Origin: Prevotella sp. UBA3837 | Lineage (GTDB): Bacteria; Bacteroidota; Bacteroidia; Bacteroidales; Bacteroidaceae | Length of the DNA: 7,044 nt | NCBI GenBank assembly: GCA_002392835.1 | Contig: DGHX01000121.1 | Location: forward strand, 1 to 7,044 | Reading direction: 5' to 3' | Shown: positions 1-6,830 of the stretch, in pieces | How the letters are laid out: each line of letters begins with the position of its first letter | Numbering within the stretch: the stretch's first letter is position 1 | Made by a program: the position numbers and the translations under genes | The notes under the pieces: generated by a model | What the model saw: only the letters and a program-made list of their open reading frames with translations | Database searches by the model: none | Told to the model about the DNA's origin: nothing

Positions 1-1509
1 AGCATCTGCGGCTACCAGTTGGAGAAACTGCTGGCGGTGGTGCCCAACTACTGGGCGAAGCCCGACGGCACGTGCTCCGCGGAGGAGCTGGCTGAATATC
101 GGAGAACGCTGGAGAGTGCGCTGAAGGAGCCGCGCAAGGGTATGCCCTACCGGCTGAAACAGGTGCTCGGGGCGCTGAAGTCGCAGCAGGGCGTGAAGGC
201 TTGCGGCGGCACGCTGACAGCGCCGCCGCCGATGCCCAAGAAGCTGCCGCCGCTGGTGAAGCTGTTGACGAAGAACGTCCCCTGGTTCTACAAGCCCGCT
301 GTGGCCAACGCGGTATTCCCTGCTCTGGGTGCTCATCTGCATGGGGTGAAGTTCCGCTATTGGGACAACGTGGACCATGAGGCAACGTTTATGAATGTCT
401 TGATAGGTCGCCAGTCAATAGGTAAAGGCACCATCAAGAAGCCTATCGAGTACATCATGGAGGACATCCGCCAGCGCGACATACCCAACCGCCAGCGCGA
501 GGCCGAGTGGAAGCAGAAGAACCCCGGGGCCAAACCGAAGAAAGAGCCGCGCCCGACGGACATCTGCATCCAGATGCTGATAGACAACCTGACGGATGCC
601 GTCTTCAACCAGCGCGTCATCGATGCCCACAACAACGGTCAGCGTTTCATCTACACCGTTGTCGACGAGATTGAAGCCCTGAAGAAGGTGACATCGAGGG
701 GAACGGTCGACGAGGTGGGACTGCTTATCCGCAAGGCTTTCGACAACGCATATGCCGGTCAGGAGCGTGTGGGTAGCGACTCGGTCAGCGGAATTGCCCC
801 CTTAAGGTGGAACTTCAACGCCTCTACCACACCACCCAACGCTCGCAAGTTTTTCTCGCGGATGGTGAACGACGGTACGGTGAGCCGTCTGGACGTGGCC
901 ACCATCATCCACAGCGATGATGACGATGACTCGGCTCCCATATTAGGCATCTACGACCACACGTTTGCCGCTGAACTGAAGCCCTATATCGACCGTCTGG
1001 AGGCTGCCAGCGGGCTGATAGAATGCCAGCAGGCAAAGCGCCTGTCGCTTGACATGAGGCAGGAGAACCGCGATGCCGCACGGCTCTACGAGAGCGATGC
1101 CTACCGCGTCTTCTCTTATCGTGCCAACGTAATTGCCTGGCTGAAGGGGATGGTGCTCTATGTGGCTCATGGCTACAAGTGGTCGAAGGAGATTGCTGAT
1201 TTTGTACACTGGAGCCAGTCGTACAACTTGTGGTGTAAAATGTTGTACTTCGGTCAGCAACTGGAGCGCGAACTTCGGGAGGAAGTGGAGATTCAGCGCG
1301 GGTCGGGACCTCGGAACCTTCTGGAGCTGCTCAGCGACGAATTTACCCGAGAGCAGTACCACCAGATGCGCCAGAGTCAGGGTCGCAGCGGTGACGGTGA
1401 GAGCACCCTGCGCGTATGGCAGAACCGAGGGTACATTGCCTACGACGAGGTCAGCGGACGTTACTGCAAGACAGCGGAATATAAACAGAAAATTGGAGGA
1501 AGACTATGA
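1..1509 (+). CDS. VirE/DUF3987-like P-loop ATPase, 5'-truncated by window edge
   Basis: The frame is open from the first base (S-I-C-G-Y-Q precedes the TTG at 19) with no stop, so the gene almost certainly begins upstream and about 502 codons are visible. A P-loop is seen at 406-432 (G-R-Q-S-I-G-K-G-T). It is a GKG variant of Walker A, with Gly where Ser/Thr is usual and Thr next. A Walker B follows (hydrophobic strand then D-E-I, Asp-Glu at 664-669), then N-F-N-A-S-T-T at 811-831 as a possible sensor region and an S-R-L segment (Arg at 886-888) that could be an arginine finger. A run of five Asp lies near 916-930, and the C-terminal third looks helical. The layout resembles the large VirE-N/DUF3987 proteins of Bacteroidales, thought to be primase/helicase-like replication proteins of mobile elements. 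That assignment is from memory of the family and no search was made. The VirE-N domain, if present, would lie upstream. The stop overlaps the next start (ATGA), which suggests co-translation. Confidence 0.7.
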   Translation, partial: SICGYQLEKLLAVVPNYWAKPDGTCSAEELAEYRRTLESALKEPRKGMPYRLKQVLGALKSQQGVKACGGTLTAPPPMPKKLPPLVKLLTKNVPWFYKPAVANAVFPALGAHLHGVKFRYWDNVDHEATFMNVLIGRQSIGKGTIKKPIEYIMEDIRQRDIPNRQREAEWKQKNPGAKPKKEPRPTDICIQMLIDNLTDAVFNQRVIDAHNNGQRFIYTVVDEIEALKKVTSRGTVDEVGLLIRKAFDNAYAGQERVGSDSVSGIAPLRWNFNASTTPPNARKFFSRMVNDGTVSRLDVATIIHSDDDDDSAPILGIYDHTFAAELKPYIDRLEAASGLIECQQAKRLSLDMRQENRDAARLYESDAYRVFSYRANVIAWLKGMVLYVAHGYKWSKEIADFVHWSQSYNLWCKMLYFGQQLERELREEVEIQRGSGPRNLLELLSDEFTREQYHQMRQSQGRSGDGESTLRVWQNRGYIAYDEVSGRYCKTAEYKQKIGGRL

Positions 1510-1874
1510 CTGAGATTCAGAACACCCAAGAATGCTTTGTGCAGCTCTGGCTACGGCTGGAGCGCACAAGGCGCCTCCTGCAGGGGCAGTATCGCCGTTT
1601 CTGCATCCGCCGACTGCTGAAAACGTGGTTTGGCTTTGAGGCCAACGATAACTTTATCTGGGAGGTATGCAACAGGTGTGAGCAGACGGGTTGGGACGAA
1701 CTCCCGCTGCCGTCGCTCTACCCGCGCAAGCATCGAGAGTTGTTGAGGGCTATCGTCAGTGTCAAGTTGGGCATCAGCTATTATCGTGTTGACCTTCGGG
1801 CACTCGACGCTGCCTACAGCATCGCTTATCCAAAGAGTACACCCCTGAATGTGAATAAGAAAAAGAGACAGTAA
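1506..1874 (+). CDS. Hypothetical 122-aa basic protein, coupled to the upstream ATPase
   Basis: I do not recognise this protein. It starts at ATG 1506, overlapping the ATPase stop by 4 nt (ATGA). A strong GGAGGA Shine-Dalgarno at 1495-1500 lies 5 nt upstream, which supports both the start and a real gene. The product is rich in Arg and aromatic residues. Residues about 14-44 form a basic, probably helical segment (many Arg, W15, W41), and there is one C-x-x-C pair (C55, C58) inside W-E-V-C-N-R-C. The tail is very basic (N-K-K-K-R-Q). No signal peptide or membrane segment is visible. A single CxxC is not enough to call a zinc finger. The basic character and coupling to a replication-type ATPase suggest a cytoplasmic nucleic-acid-binding or accessory partner, but this is inference only. 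The minus-strand ORF over the same bases (1551-1931) has no supporting signals. Confidence 0.7.
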   Translation: MTEIQNTQECFVQLWLRLERTRRLLQGQYRRFCIRRLLKTWFGFEANDNFIWEVCNRCEQTGWDELPLPSLYPRKHRELLRAIVSVKLGISYYRVDLRALDAAYSIAYPKSTPLNVNKKKRQ

Positions 1875-1932
1875 TGTTTCAATTGTTACAGTGTTACAGT
1901 TAAAAAAATAATTCTCAAGCAAGTAAACCATT
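1875..1932. repeat. AT-rich spacer with perfect tandem 8-bp repeat GTTACAGT
   Basis: The 58-nt spacer between the 122-aa ORF and the peptidase gene contains GTTACAGT twice back to back, at 1885-1892 and 1893-1900. An A/T-rich run (TAAAAAAATAATT) follows up to the peptidase start. The repeat is exact. Its role is unknown: it could be a protein-binding direct repeat, an iteron-like trace or chance. No TAnnTTTG promoter box and no convincing Shine-Dalgarno sequence were found before the ATG at 1933. Confidence 0.5.
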
Positions 1933-2373
1933 ATGAATACTGAACGATTATCGCCTCACTTTACGCTCCGAGAGTTAACCAAGACAAGCGTGAGAATAGA
2001 GAATGTGCCTGGAGAGAAAGAGGTGGAAAACCTCAGACGGCTGTGCCGATGGCTGGAAATGCTGCGGTCGCGCTGGAACATGATGTACGGCGACGGGGAG
2101 GACCCGATAGTCGTCAACAGCGGCTATCGAAGCCCGGCGGTGAACAAGGCGGTGGGTGGGGCACCCACGTCGAACCACCTGACGGGCTGTGCGGCGGACA
2201 TCAGGGTCTCGGGACTGGAGCAGCTGCTGCGCTATGCGGTCATCCTGCTGGACATCAGCGACGAGTCGGGCGAGGACTTTGACGAGTTGCTGCTGGAAAG
2301 GAAGGGGGCGGTGATGTGGCTGCACTTCGCCGTGCGCCCCTGCGGCAACCGCAGGAAGGTGAGGATGATATAA
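1933..2373 (+). CDS. M15-family zinc D,D-/L,D-peptidase (endolysin-like)
   Basis: The product is a 146-aa peptidoglycan peptidase of the M15A/M15_3 type, which cleaves peptide cross-links in murein. An N-terminal L-S-P-H-F-T-L-R-E-L segment (6-15), typical of the family, precedes the core. N-S-G-Y-R-S-P-A-V-N (62-71) and S-N-H-L-T-G-C-A-A-D (80-89) hold zinc ligands H82 and D89. W-L-H-F (129-132) supplies H131. E118 or E122 is a candidate for the general base. All expected zinc ligands are present and the length is normal for single-domain phage or prophage endolysins and their relatives. There is no signal peptide or lipobox, so the protein is cytoplasmic unless released by a holin, lysis or a secretion machine. 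No holin is visible. It sits 58 nt downstream of the 122-aa ORF on the same strand, as the apparent last gene of the cassette. The ATG at 1933 is chosen because the conserved N-terminus starts there. A housekeeping D-Ala-D-Ala carboxypeptidase is less likely given the missing signal peptide. Confidence 0.88.
   Translation: MNTERLSPHFTLRELTKTSVRIENVPGEKEVENLRRLCRWLEMLRSRWNMMYGDGEDPIVVNSGYRSPAVNKAVGGAPTSNHLTGCAADIRVSGLEQLLRYAVILLDISDESGEDFDELLLERKGAVMWLHFAVRPCGNRRKVRMI
2339..2355. other. GC-rich 7-bp hairpin at convergent gene ends
   Basis: CCTGCGG (2339-2345), loop CAA, CCGCAGG (2349-2355) form a perfect 7-bp stem with six G-C pairs. It lies inside the last codons of the M15 peptidase gene and 21 nt downstream of the stop of the convergent MFS gene. 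Neither strand has a T-tract after the stem, so it is not a canonical intrinsic terminator. It could stabilise a 3' end or cause pausing, or it may simply be a by-product of coding G+C. Confidence 0.3.
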
Positions 2374-2376
2374 AGA

Positions 2377-3570
2377 TTACTGGTGGAGGGTGTTCGCGGT
2401 AAAGAAACGCTCGGCCTTGAGGAAATAGAGGGCTACGCCTGTCAGGTTTACCAGCACGACTGTCCAGAAGGTTGTATCGTAGTTCCAATGCTCGGCAATG
2501 ATGCCGCCCATCATGACTCCCAGCCCCATGCCTACATCCCACGAGATGAGAATGGTAGAGTTGGCCGTGCCGCGCTCGTTGTGGCGGGCCATAGAGATCA
2601 TCATGTTCTGGAAGGCTGGCCACAGGTGGCCGTTGCCCAGTCCGATGAGTATGGCCGAACCGTAGTAGCCTATGTAGGTGAGCGAATGGTCGATGGTGGG
2701 CATGAGGATGAAAAGGGTGTAGCCGACCAGCGAGATGAGCATGCCCTCGGAGGCATTGTGGGTCAACCGGCCTTGGCGGAGCGCCTTGCCGCCTTGCAGC
2801 CTGGACAACATCAGTCCGACGGCGCACAGCAGAAACCAGGTGCCTGTACCTCCGGTAATGCCTAACACCTGCTTGCCGTAGATGGCCAGATAGTTGCTGA
2901 GCACGCCGAAGCAGAAGCCGAAGAAGACCATATTGACGCCTACCAGCCAGCCGCGCTTCAGGAAGAAACGGTCGAGCGAGATGGCTTTGCGGTCGTTGAG
3001 CACCTGGCGGGCTTCGACTTTCAGGGTGGCGTCTACTGCCAGTCCGAATGTGGCGATGGCCAGTGCCAGCCAGAAGAGCAGCTCGAAGCTATGGGTATGG
3101 GTGTAGACGAGGATGGCAAACGAGGGCGAGATGGCCATAGCCAGATTGTTGGACAGTCCGTAGTATCCGATGCCCTCGTTGCGCCTTGACGACGGGAGTA
3201 CATCGATGGCCATAGTCGAGTTGGCTACGGTGAGTGCACCAAAAGGTCCTCCGTGCAGGGTTCGCACGATGGTGAAGAGCAGGAGTGTGGATGCTGCGAG
3301 ATAGCCTGCAAAGAAGATGGCGAAGGCTGTATAGGCAATGAGCAATACGGTCTTTCGCGGAAAGGAGTCGACGAAGTATCCGCTGAATGGTCGGAAGAGC
3401 AGGGCCGTGATGGTGTATCCCGACAGCACGAGTCCGATGACGTCCTTGGTGGCGCCGAAGGTCTCGTGCAGGTAGAGGGGCAGCAGCGGCGTCAACAAAT
3501 AAAAGGCGAAGAACAGCGCGAAGTTGGCTGTCATCACCTTGCAGTAGTTGCTGTTCCAGAGGCGGTCCAT
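2377..3570 (-). CDS. MFS transporter, 12 TM, last gene of the his operon
   Basis: The product is a 397-aa inner-membrane carrier of the major facilitator superfamily, with about 12 hydrophobic segments. The first is at about 13-33. A polar central loop lies at about 180-208, between the two six-helix halves. MFS motif A is seen as G64-Y-F-V-D68-S-F-P-R72-K73 between TM2 and TM3. A motif-B-like R103-T-L-H-G107-P-x-x-G111 lies in TM4, and the S-R-R-N-E-G-I-G-Y-Y-G stretch (128-138) before TM5 is common in drug/sugar-efflux-type members. Length is normal and no break is seen. The substrate cannot be read from sequence. The start ATG lies 16 nt after the hisC stop with no promoter or Shine-Dalgarno visible, so it is probably transcribed from the hisG promoter. 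Export of histidine, an intermediate or an analogue is a guess from context only. Its 3' end lies 3 nt from the convergent peptidase gene. Confidence 0.9.
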   Translation of the reverse strand: MDRLWNSNYCKVMTANFALFFAFYLLTPLLPLYLHETFGATKDVIGLVLSGYTITALLFRPFSGYFVDSFPRKTVLLIAYTAFAIFFAGYLAASTLLLFTIVRTLHGGPFGALTVANSTMAIDVLPSSRRNEGIGYYGLSNNLAMAISPSFAILVYTHTHSFELLFWLALAIATFGLAVDATLKVEARQVLNDRKAISLDRFFLKRGWLVGVNMVFFGFCFGVLSNYLAIYGKQVLGITGGTGTWFLLCAVGLMLSRLQGGKALRQGRLTHNASEGMLISLVGYTLFILMPTIDHSLTYIGYYGSAILIGLGNGHLWPAFQNMMISMARHNERGTANSTILISWDVGMGLGVMMGGIIAEHWNYDTTFWTVVLVNLTGVALYFLKAERFFTANTLHQ

Positions 3571-3586
3571 CGTGGTGGCAGGGCGT

Positions 3587-4621
3587 TTAGAACTGGCGGA
3601 GGGCTGAGAGCAGTTCGGCGTTCTCGGTGCGGGTGCCGATGGTGATGCGCAGGCAGTTGTGGCACAGTTGCACGCGGCTGCGGTTGCGGACGATGATGCC
3701 GCGGTCCACCAGATAGTCGTAAACCCGCTGGGCGTCGGTCACGCGGGCCAGGAAGAAGTTGGCGTCGGTGCGGAACACCTGCTCGCACAGGGGCAGTTCC
3801 TGGAATGCCTGCATCAGCCGCTGGCGCTCTTCCATCAGAATCTTCACCCACTTGTCCACCTCGTACGGGTCCTTCAGTATCTCCATGGCCTGCTGCTGGG
3901 TCAGCAGATTGACGTTGTAGGGATACTTCACCTTATTATATATACTGATAATCTCACGGGAGGCGAAGGCCATGCCCATGCGGATGGCTGCCGAGGCCCA
4001 CGCCTTCGACATGGTCTGCAGGATGACGAGGTTCTCGTGGCGGACCAGCTCGGTGCGCAGCGACTGCTGCTGGGCGAAGTCGATGTAGGCTTCGTCGACG
4101 ATGACGATGCCCTGGAAGGCCTCGATGACCTTCACGATTTCGTCGCGGTTGAGCGAGTTGCCCGTGGGATTGTTGGGCGAGCATATCCAGATGAGCTTGG
4201 TGCGCTCGTCGCAGGCTGCCAGCAGCCGGTCGGCGTGCATCTCGAAGCCGTCGTCCAGCAGCACGGGGCGGTACTCGACGTCGTTGATGTCGGCACACAC
4301 CTTATACATGCCGTAGGTGGGCTCGATGGCCACCACGTTGTCGCGGCCCGGATTGCAGAAGACGCGGTAGGCCAGGTCGATGGCCTCGTCGCTGCCGTTG
4401 CCCAGGAAAATCATGTCCTCGGGCACGCCCTTCACCTTCTGCAGCTGCTGCTTCAGTTCGCGCTGCAACGGGTCGGGGTAGCGGTTGTAGGGGCCGTTGT
4501 ACGGATTCTCGTTGGCATCGAGGAAGACGTGCGCCTCCTTGCCTGAATATTCGTCGCGTGCACTGCTGTACGGAGCCAGGCTCCAGATGTTCTTACGGAC
4601 CAGTTGTTCTAAAGGTTTCAT
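3587..4621 (-). CDS. hisC: Histidinol-phosphate aminotransferase
   Basis: This cytoplasmic PLP enzyme converts imidazole-acetol phosphate plus glutamate to L-histidinol phosphate plus 2-oxoglutarate in histidine synthesis. The 344 aa match the usual size of fold-type I HisC. Landmarks are D-A-N-E-N (35-39), N-R-Y-P-D (46-50, Tyr reaching the partner subunit), G-N-G-S-D-E (74-79, cofactor phosphate), S-P-N-N-P-T-G (148-154), D176-E-A-Y179 (pyridine N and O3' contacts), S-K-A-W with Schiff-base K206, R214, and C-terminal R325 in L-R-I-T-I-G for substrate binding. Nothing catalytic is missing. The ATG at 4621 lies 3 nt after the hisD stop and is preceded by AAGGAGA inside the hisD tail, a good Shine-Dalgarno sequence that fixes the start. 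It is the third gene of hisG-hisD-hisC. The long plus-strand ORF over it is a G+C shadow. Confidence 0.97.
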   Translation of the reverse strand: MKPLEQLVRKNIWSLAPYSSARDEYSGKEAHVFLDANENPYNGPYNRYPDPLQRELKQQLQKVKGVPEDMIFLGNGSDEAIDLAYRVFCNPGRDNVVAIEPTYGMYKVCADINDVEYRPVLLDDGFEMHADRLLAACDERTKLIWICSPNNPTGNSLNRDEIVKVIEAFQGIVIVDEAYIDFAQQQSLRTELVRHENLVILQTMSKAWASAAIRMGMAFASREIISIYNKVKYPYNVNLLTQQQAMEILKDPYEVDKWVKILMEERQRLMQAFQELPLCEQVFRTDANFFLARVTDAQRVYDYLVDRGIIVRNRSRVQLCHNCLRITIGTRTENAELLSALRQF

Positions 4622-4624
4622 AAC

Positions 4625-5920
4625 TTAATCTCCTTGTTTTTCAATTGCCGCAATGCGGACTGTCATGGCGTTCTTGTGAGCGTCTAACTGTTCGGCCTCG
4701 GCCATCAGCTCGACGGCGCGGCCAATGTGGCGGATGCCTTCCTCCGTCAGGTGCTGGAACGTAATCTTGCGGCAGTACGAGTCCAGGTTGACACCGTTGT
4801 ACGCTGTGGCATAGCCGTGCGTCGGCAGCGTGTGGTTGGTGCCGCTGGCATAATCGCCGGCACTCTCACAGGCATAGGGACCCAGGAAGACGCTGCCCGC
4901 GTTGACCACCCGTTCGGCCAGCTGCTCGTAGTCCTTGGTCTGGATGACCAGGTGCTCGGGGGCATACTGATTGGTCAGCGCCATCATCTCGTCGGTCGAG
5001 TTCACCAGCACGTAGCAGCTGTTCTCCAGTGCCCGGGCGGCAATCTCCTTGCGCGGCAGCAGGGCTAACTGGCGGTCCAGCTCGGCATGGACCTCGTTCA
5101 GCTTCGCCTCGCTGGTGGTGATGAACAGCACCTGCGAGTCGATGCCGTGTTCGGCCTGTGACAGCAGGTCGGCAGCCACAAACTCGGCGCGTGCCGTCTC
5201 GTCGGCCAGCACACACACCTCAGACGGTCCGGCCGGCATGTCGATGGCCACTTCGTCCAGCGACACGTGCTGCTTGGCCGCCATGACGTACTGGTTGCCC
5301 GGGCCGAATATCTTGAACACCTTGGGCACGCTCTCCGTACCGTAAGCCATGGCACCGATGGCCTGTACGCCACCAATCTTGTAAATCTTGCTCACGCCGG
5401 CAATGCGGGCGGCGACGAGGATGGCGGGATTGACCTTGCTCTCCCGGTTCGGCGGCGTGCACAGCACAATCTCCTTGCAGCCGGCAATCTTGGCCGGCGT
5501 GGCCAGCATCAGCACGGTAGAGAAGAGTGGGGCAGTGCCGCCGGGAATGTAGAGCCCTACACGCTCGATGGCCACGCTCTTCTGCCAGCAGGTGACGCCC
5601 TCCTGGGTCTTCACCTTCTGGCCGACAAAGCGCTGTGAGATGTGGAACACCTTAATATTATGATGGGCCAGGATGATGGCGTCGCGCAGTTCGTTGCTCA
5701 CCTGCTGTTCTGCCTCGTCCATCTCCTGTTCGGTGACGGCCAGACTCTTCAAGTCGGCCTTGTCGAACTTCAGTTCATACTCACGCACGGCCTCGTCGCC
5801 CCGCTGGCGGATGTCGGCCAGCACCGTGCTGACCGTCTCGTTCAGCTTGGTTAGGTCCAGTCGCGGGCGCTCGACAATCTCGGCCCACTGTTCCTTCTTG
5901 GGATACTTGTATATCTTCAT
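4625..5920 (-). CDS. hisD: Histidinol dehydrogenase
   Basis: This zinc- and NAD-dependent enzyme catalyses the last two steps of histidine synthesis, histidinol to histidinal to histidine. Its 431 aa are normal length. In order: P-G-G-T-A-P-L-F-S-T-V-L-M (126-138), F-G-P-G-N-Q-Y-V (205-212), D-M-P-A-G-P-S-E-V (227-235), Q255-A-E-H258, A-P-E322-H323-L, and E-S-A-G-D356-Y-A-S-G-T-N-H. Numbered against the E. coli enzyme (Glu326, His327; zinc ligands Gln259, His262, Asp360, His419), every residue appears at a constant offset of four here: E322, H323, Q255, H258, D356 and H415. The active site is therefore complete. The stop lies 3 nt before hisC and the start 34 nt after hisG. That gap has a weak purine-rich AAGAAGGG stretch close to the ATG. 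Confidence 0.98.
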   Translation of the reverse strand: MKIYKYPKKEQWAEIVERPRLDLTKLNETVSTVLADIRQRGDEAVREYELKFDKADLKSLAVTEQEMDEAEQQVSNELRDAIILAHHNIKVFHISQRFVGQKVKTQEGVTCWQKSVAIERVGLYIPGGTAPLFSTVLMLATPAKIAGCKEIVLCTPPNRESKVNPAILVAARIAGVSKIYKIGGVQAIGAMAYGTESVPKVFKIFGPGNQYVMAAKQHVSLDEVAIDMPAGPSEVCVLADETARAEFVAADLLSQAEHGIDSQVLFITTSEAKLNEVHAELDRQLALLPRKEIAARALENSCYVLVNSTDEMMALTNQYAPEHLVIQTKDYEQLAERVVNAGSVFLGPYACESAGDYASGTNHTLPTHGYATAYNGVNLDSYCRKITFQHLTEEGIRHIGRAVELMAEAEQLDAHKNAMTVRIAAIEKQGD

Positions 5921-5954
5921 CTGCCCTTCTTATCGTTTTACTCTTTTACCTTGG

Positions 5955-6806
5955 TTAAAGTATCATTTTCTCAATCGGAGTCACGAGGATGCCCTGTGCA
6001 CCCATCTCCTTCAGCTTGCCGATGATTTCCCAGAAGCGCTTCTGGTCCAGCACCGTGTGTACGGAGCACCACTCCTCGTCGGCCAGCGGAATGATGGTGG
6101 GACTCTTCAGACCTGGCAGCACGTTGATAATCTCCTTCAGACGGGCTTTCGGGGCGTTCATGCGCACATACTTCTTGTCCTCGGCATCCTTGACGGCCTT
6201 GAAGCGGAACAGCATCTCGTCCAGCGTGGCCCGCTTGTCGGCACTCAGCTGCTTGTTGCCGATGAGCAGTGCCTCGCTCTTCATCACCACCTCCACCTCG
6301 CGCAGATTGTTCGACACCAGCGTCGAACCACTGCTCACAATATCAAAGATACCGTCGGCCAGTCCGATGCCCGGGCTGATTTCCACCGAGCCGGTGATGA
6401 CGTGAATCTCGCACTCCACACCCCGCTCGTCCATGTAACGGCGCAGGATGTTGGGGTAGGAGGTGGCAATCTTCTTGCCGTTGAACCAGTTGACGCCACG
6501 ATACTCAATCTCCTTGGGAATGGCCAGCGACAGGCGGCACTGCGAGAAACCCAGACGCGAAATGATGTCGGCGTCCTCGCCACGCTCTACAAATTCGTTT
6601 TCGCCCACCACGCCGATGTCGGCAACGCCTGACGCTACCGACTGCGGAATATCGTCGTCGCGAAGATAAAGCACTTCGAGCGGAAAGTTAGAAGACTGAA
6701 CCAACAAGGTGCGCTTCGAGGCGCTCACCTTGATGTCTGCCTCGCTGAGCAGGTTCATTGTGTCGTCGAAAAGACGGCCTTTCGATTGTACGGCTATTCT
6801 TAACAT
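5955..6806 (-). CDS. hisG: ATP phosphoribosyltransferase, long form
   Basis: HisG catalyses the committed step of histidine synthesis, ATP plus PRPP to N1-(5-phosphoribosyl)-ATP plus pyrophosphate. The N-terminus (L-R-I-A-V-Q-S-K-G-R-L) is the typical opening. V-A-S-G-V-A-D-I-G-V-V-G (57-68) and the PRPP-binding signature S-P-G-I-G-L-A-D-G-I-F-D (144-155) with V-S-S-G-S-T-L (157-163) define the catalytic core. Residues from about 207 to 283 form the ACT-like C-terminal domain of the long, hexameric form. That domain gives feedback inhibition by histidine and removes the need for HisZ. Length (283 aa) agrees. The ATG at 6806 follows an A/T-rich leader without Shine-Dalgarno, usual for Bacteroidota. 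No leader peptide with His codons fits in the roughly 22-nt 5' leader, so his attenuation of the enteric kind is unlikely. First gene of the operon. Confidence 0.97.
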   Translation of the reverse strand: MLRIAVQSKGRLFDDTMNLLSEADIKVSASKRTLLVQSSNFPLEVLYLRDDDIPQSVASGVADIGVVGENEFVERGEDADIISRLGFSQCRLSLAIPKEIEYRGVNWFNGKKIATSYPNILRRYMDERGVECEIHVITGSVEISPGIGLADGIFDIVSSGSTLVSNNLREVEVVMKSEALLIGNKQLSADKRATLDEMLFRFKAVKDAEDKKYVRMNAPKARLKEIINVLPGLKSPTIIPLADEEWCSVHTVLDQKRFWEIIGKLKEMGAQGILVTPIEKMIL

Positions 6807-6830
6807 ATATTTAATAATTATCTAATTTAG

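Noticed and set aside
19..21. TTG at 19 as the true start of the ATPase
   Set aside because: The frame is open to base 1 with protein-like sequence before it, no ribosome site is visible, and family members are longer. The gene more likely enters from outside the window.
943..1362. 139-aa minus-strand ORF within the ATPase gene
   Set aside because: Antisense to the conserved ATPase frame, with no independent start or family features.
1875..1932. Promoter for the peptidase gene
   Set aside because: TAATGTTTC near 1872-1880 only partly resembles TAnnTTTG and no matching -33 box was seen. Read-through from upstream is more likely.
2339..2355. Hairpin as an intrinsic terminator
   Set aside because: The stem is good but neither strand has a following T-tract, and it is inside coding sequence. 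Kept only as a low-confidence structure.
2255..2827. 190-aa minus-strand ORF overlapping the peptidase and MFS genes
   Set aside because: Arg/His/Pro-rich out-of-frame shadow of two well supported genes.
3659..4546. 295-aa plus-strand ORF opposite hisC
   Set aside because: It lies entirely antisense to a fully conserved hisC with all active-site residues. The protein is a low-complexity Val/Gly/His/Leu-rich shadow typical of high G+C codon third positions, without a start signal.
5673..6632. 319-aa plus-strand ORF opposite hisD/hisG
   Set aside because: It spans the antisense of two real genes and their intergenic gap. Composition changes at the gap and no domain, promoter or ribosome site is visible.
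6807..6830. his leader peptide/attenuator or T-box upstream of hisG
   Set aside because: The predicted leader is only about 22 nt, A/T-rich, without a run of His codons or terminator hairpin.
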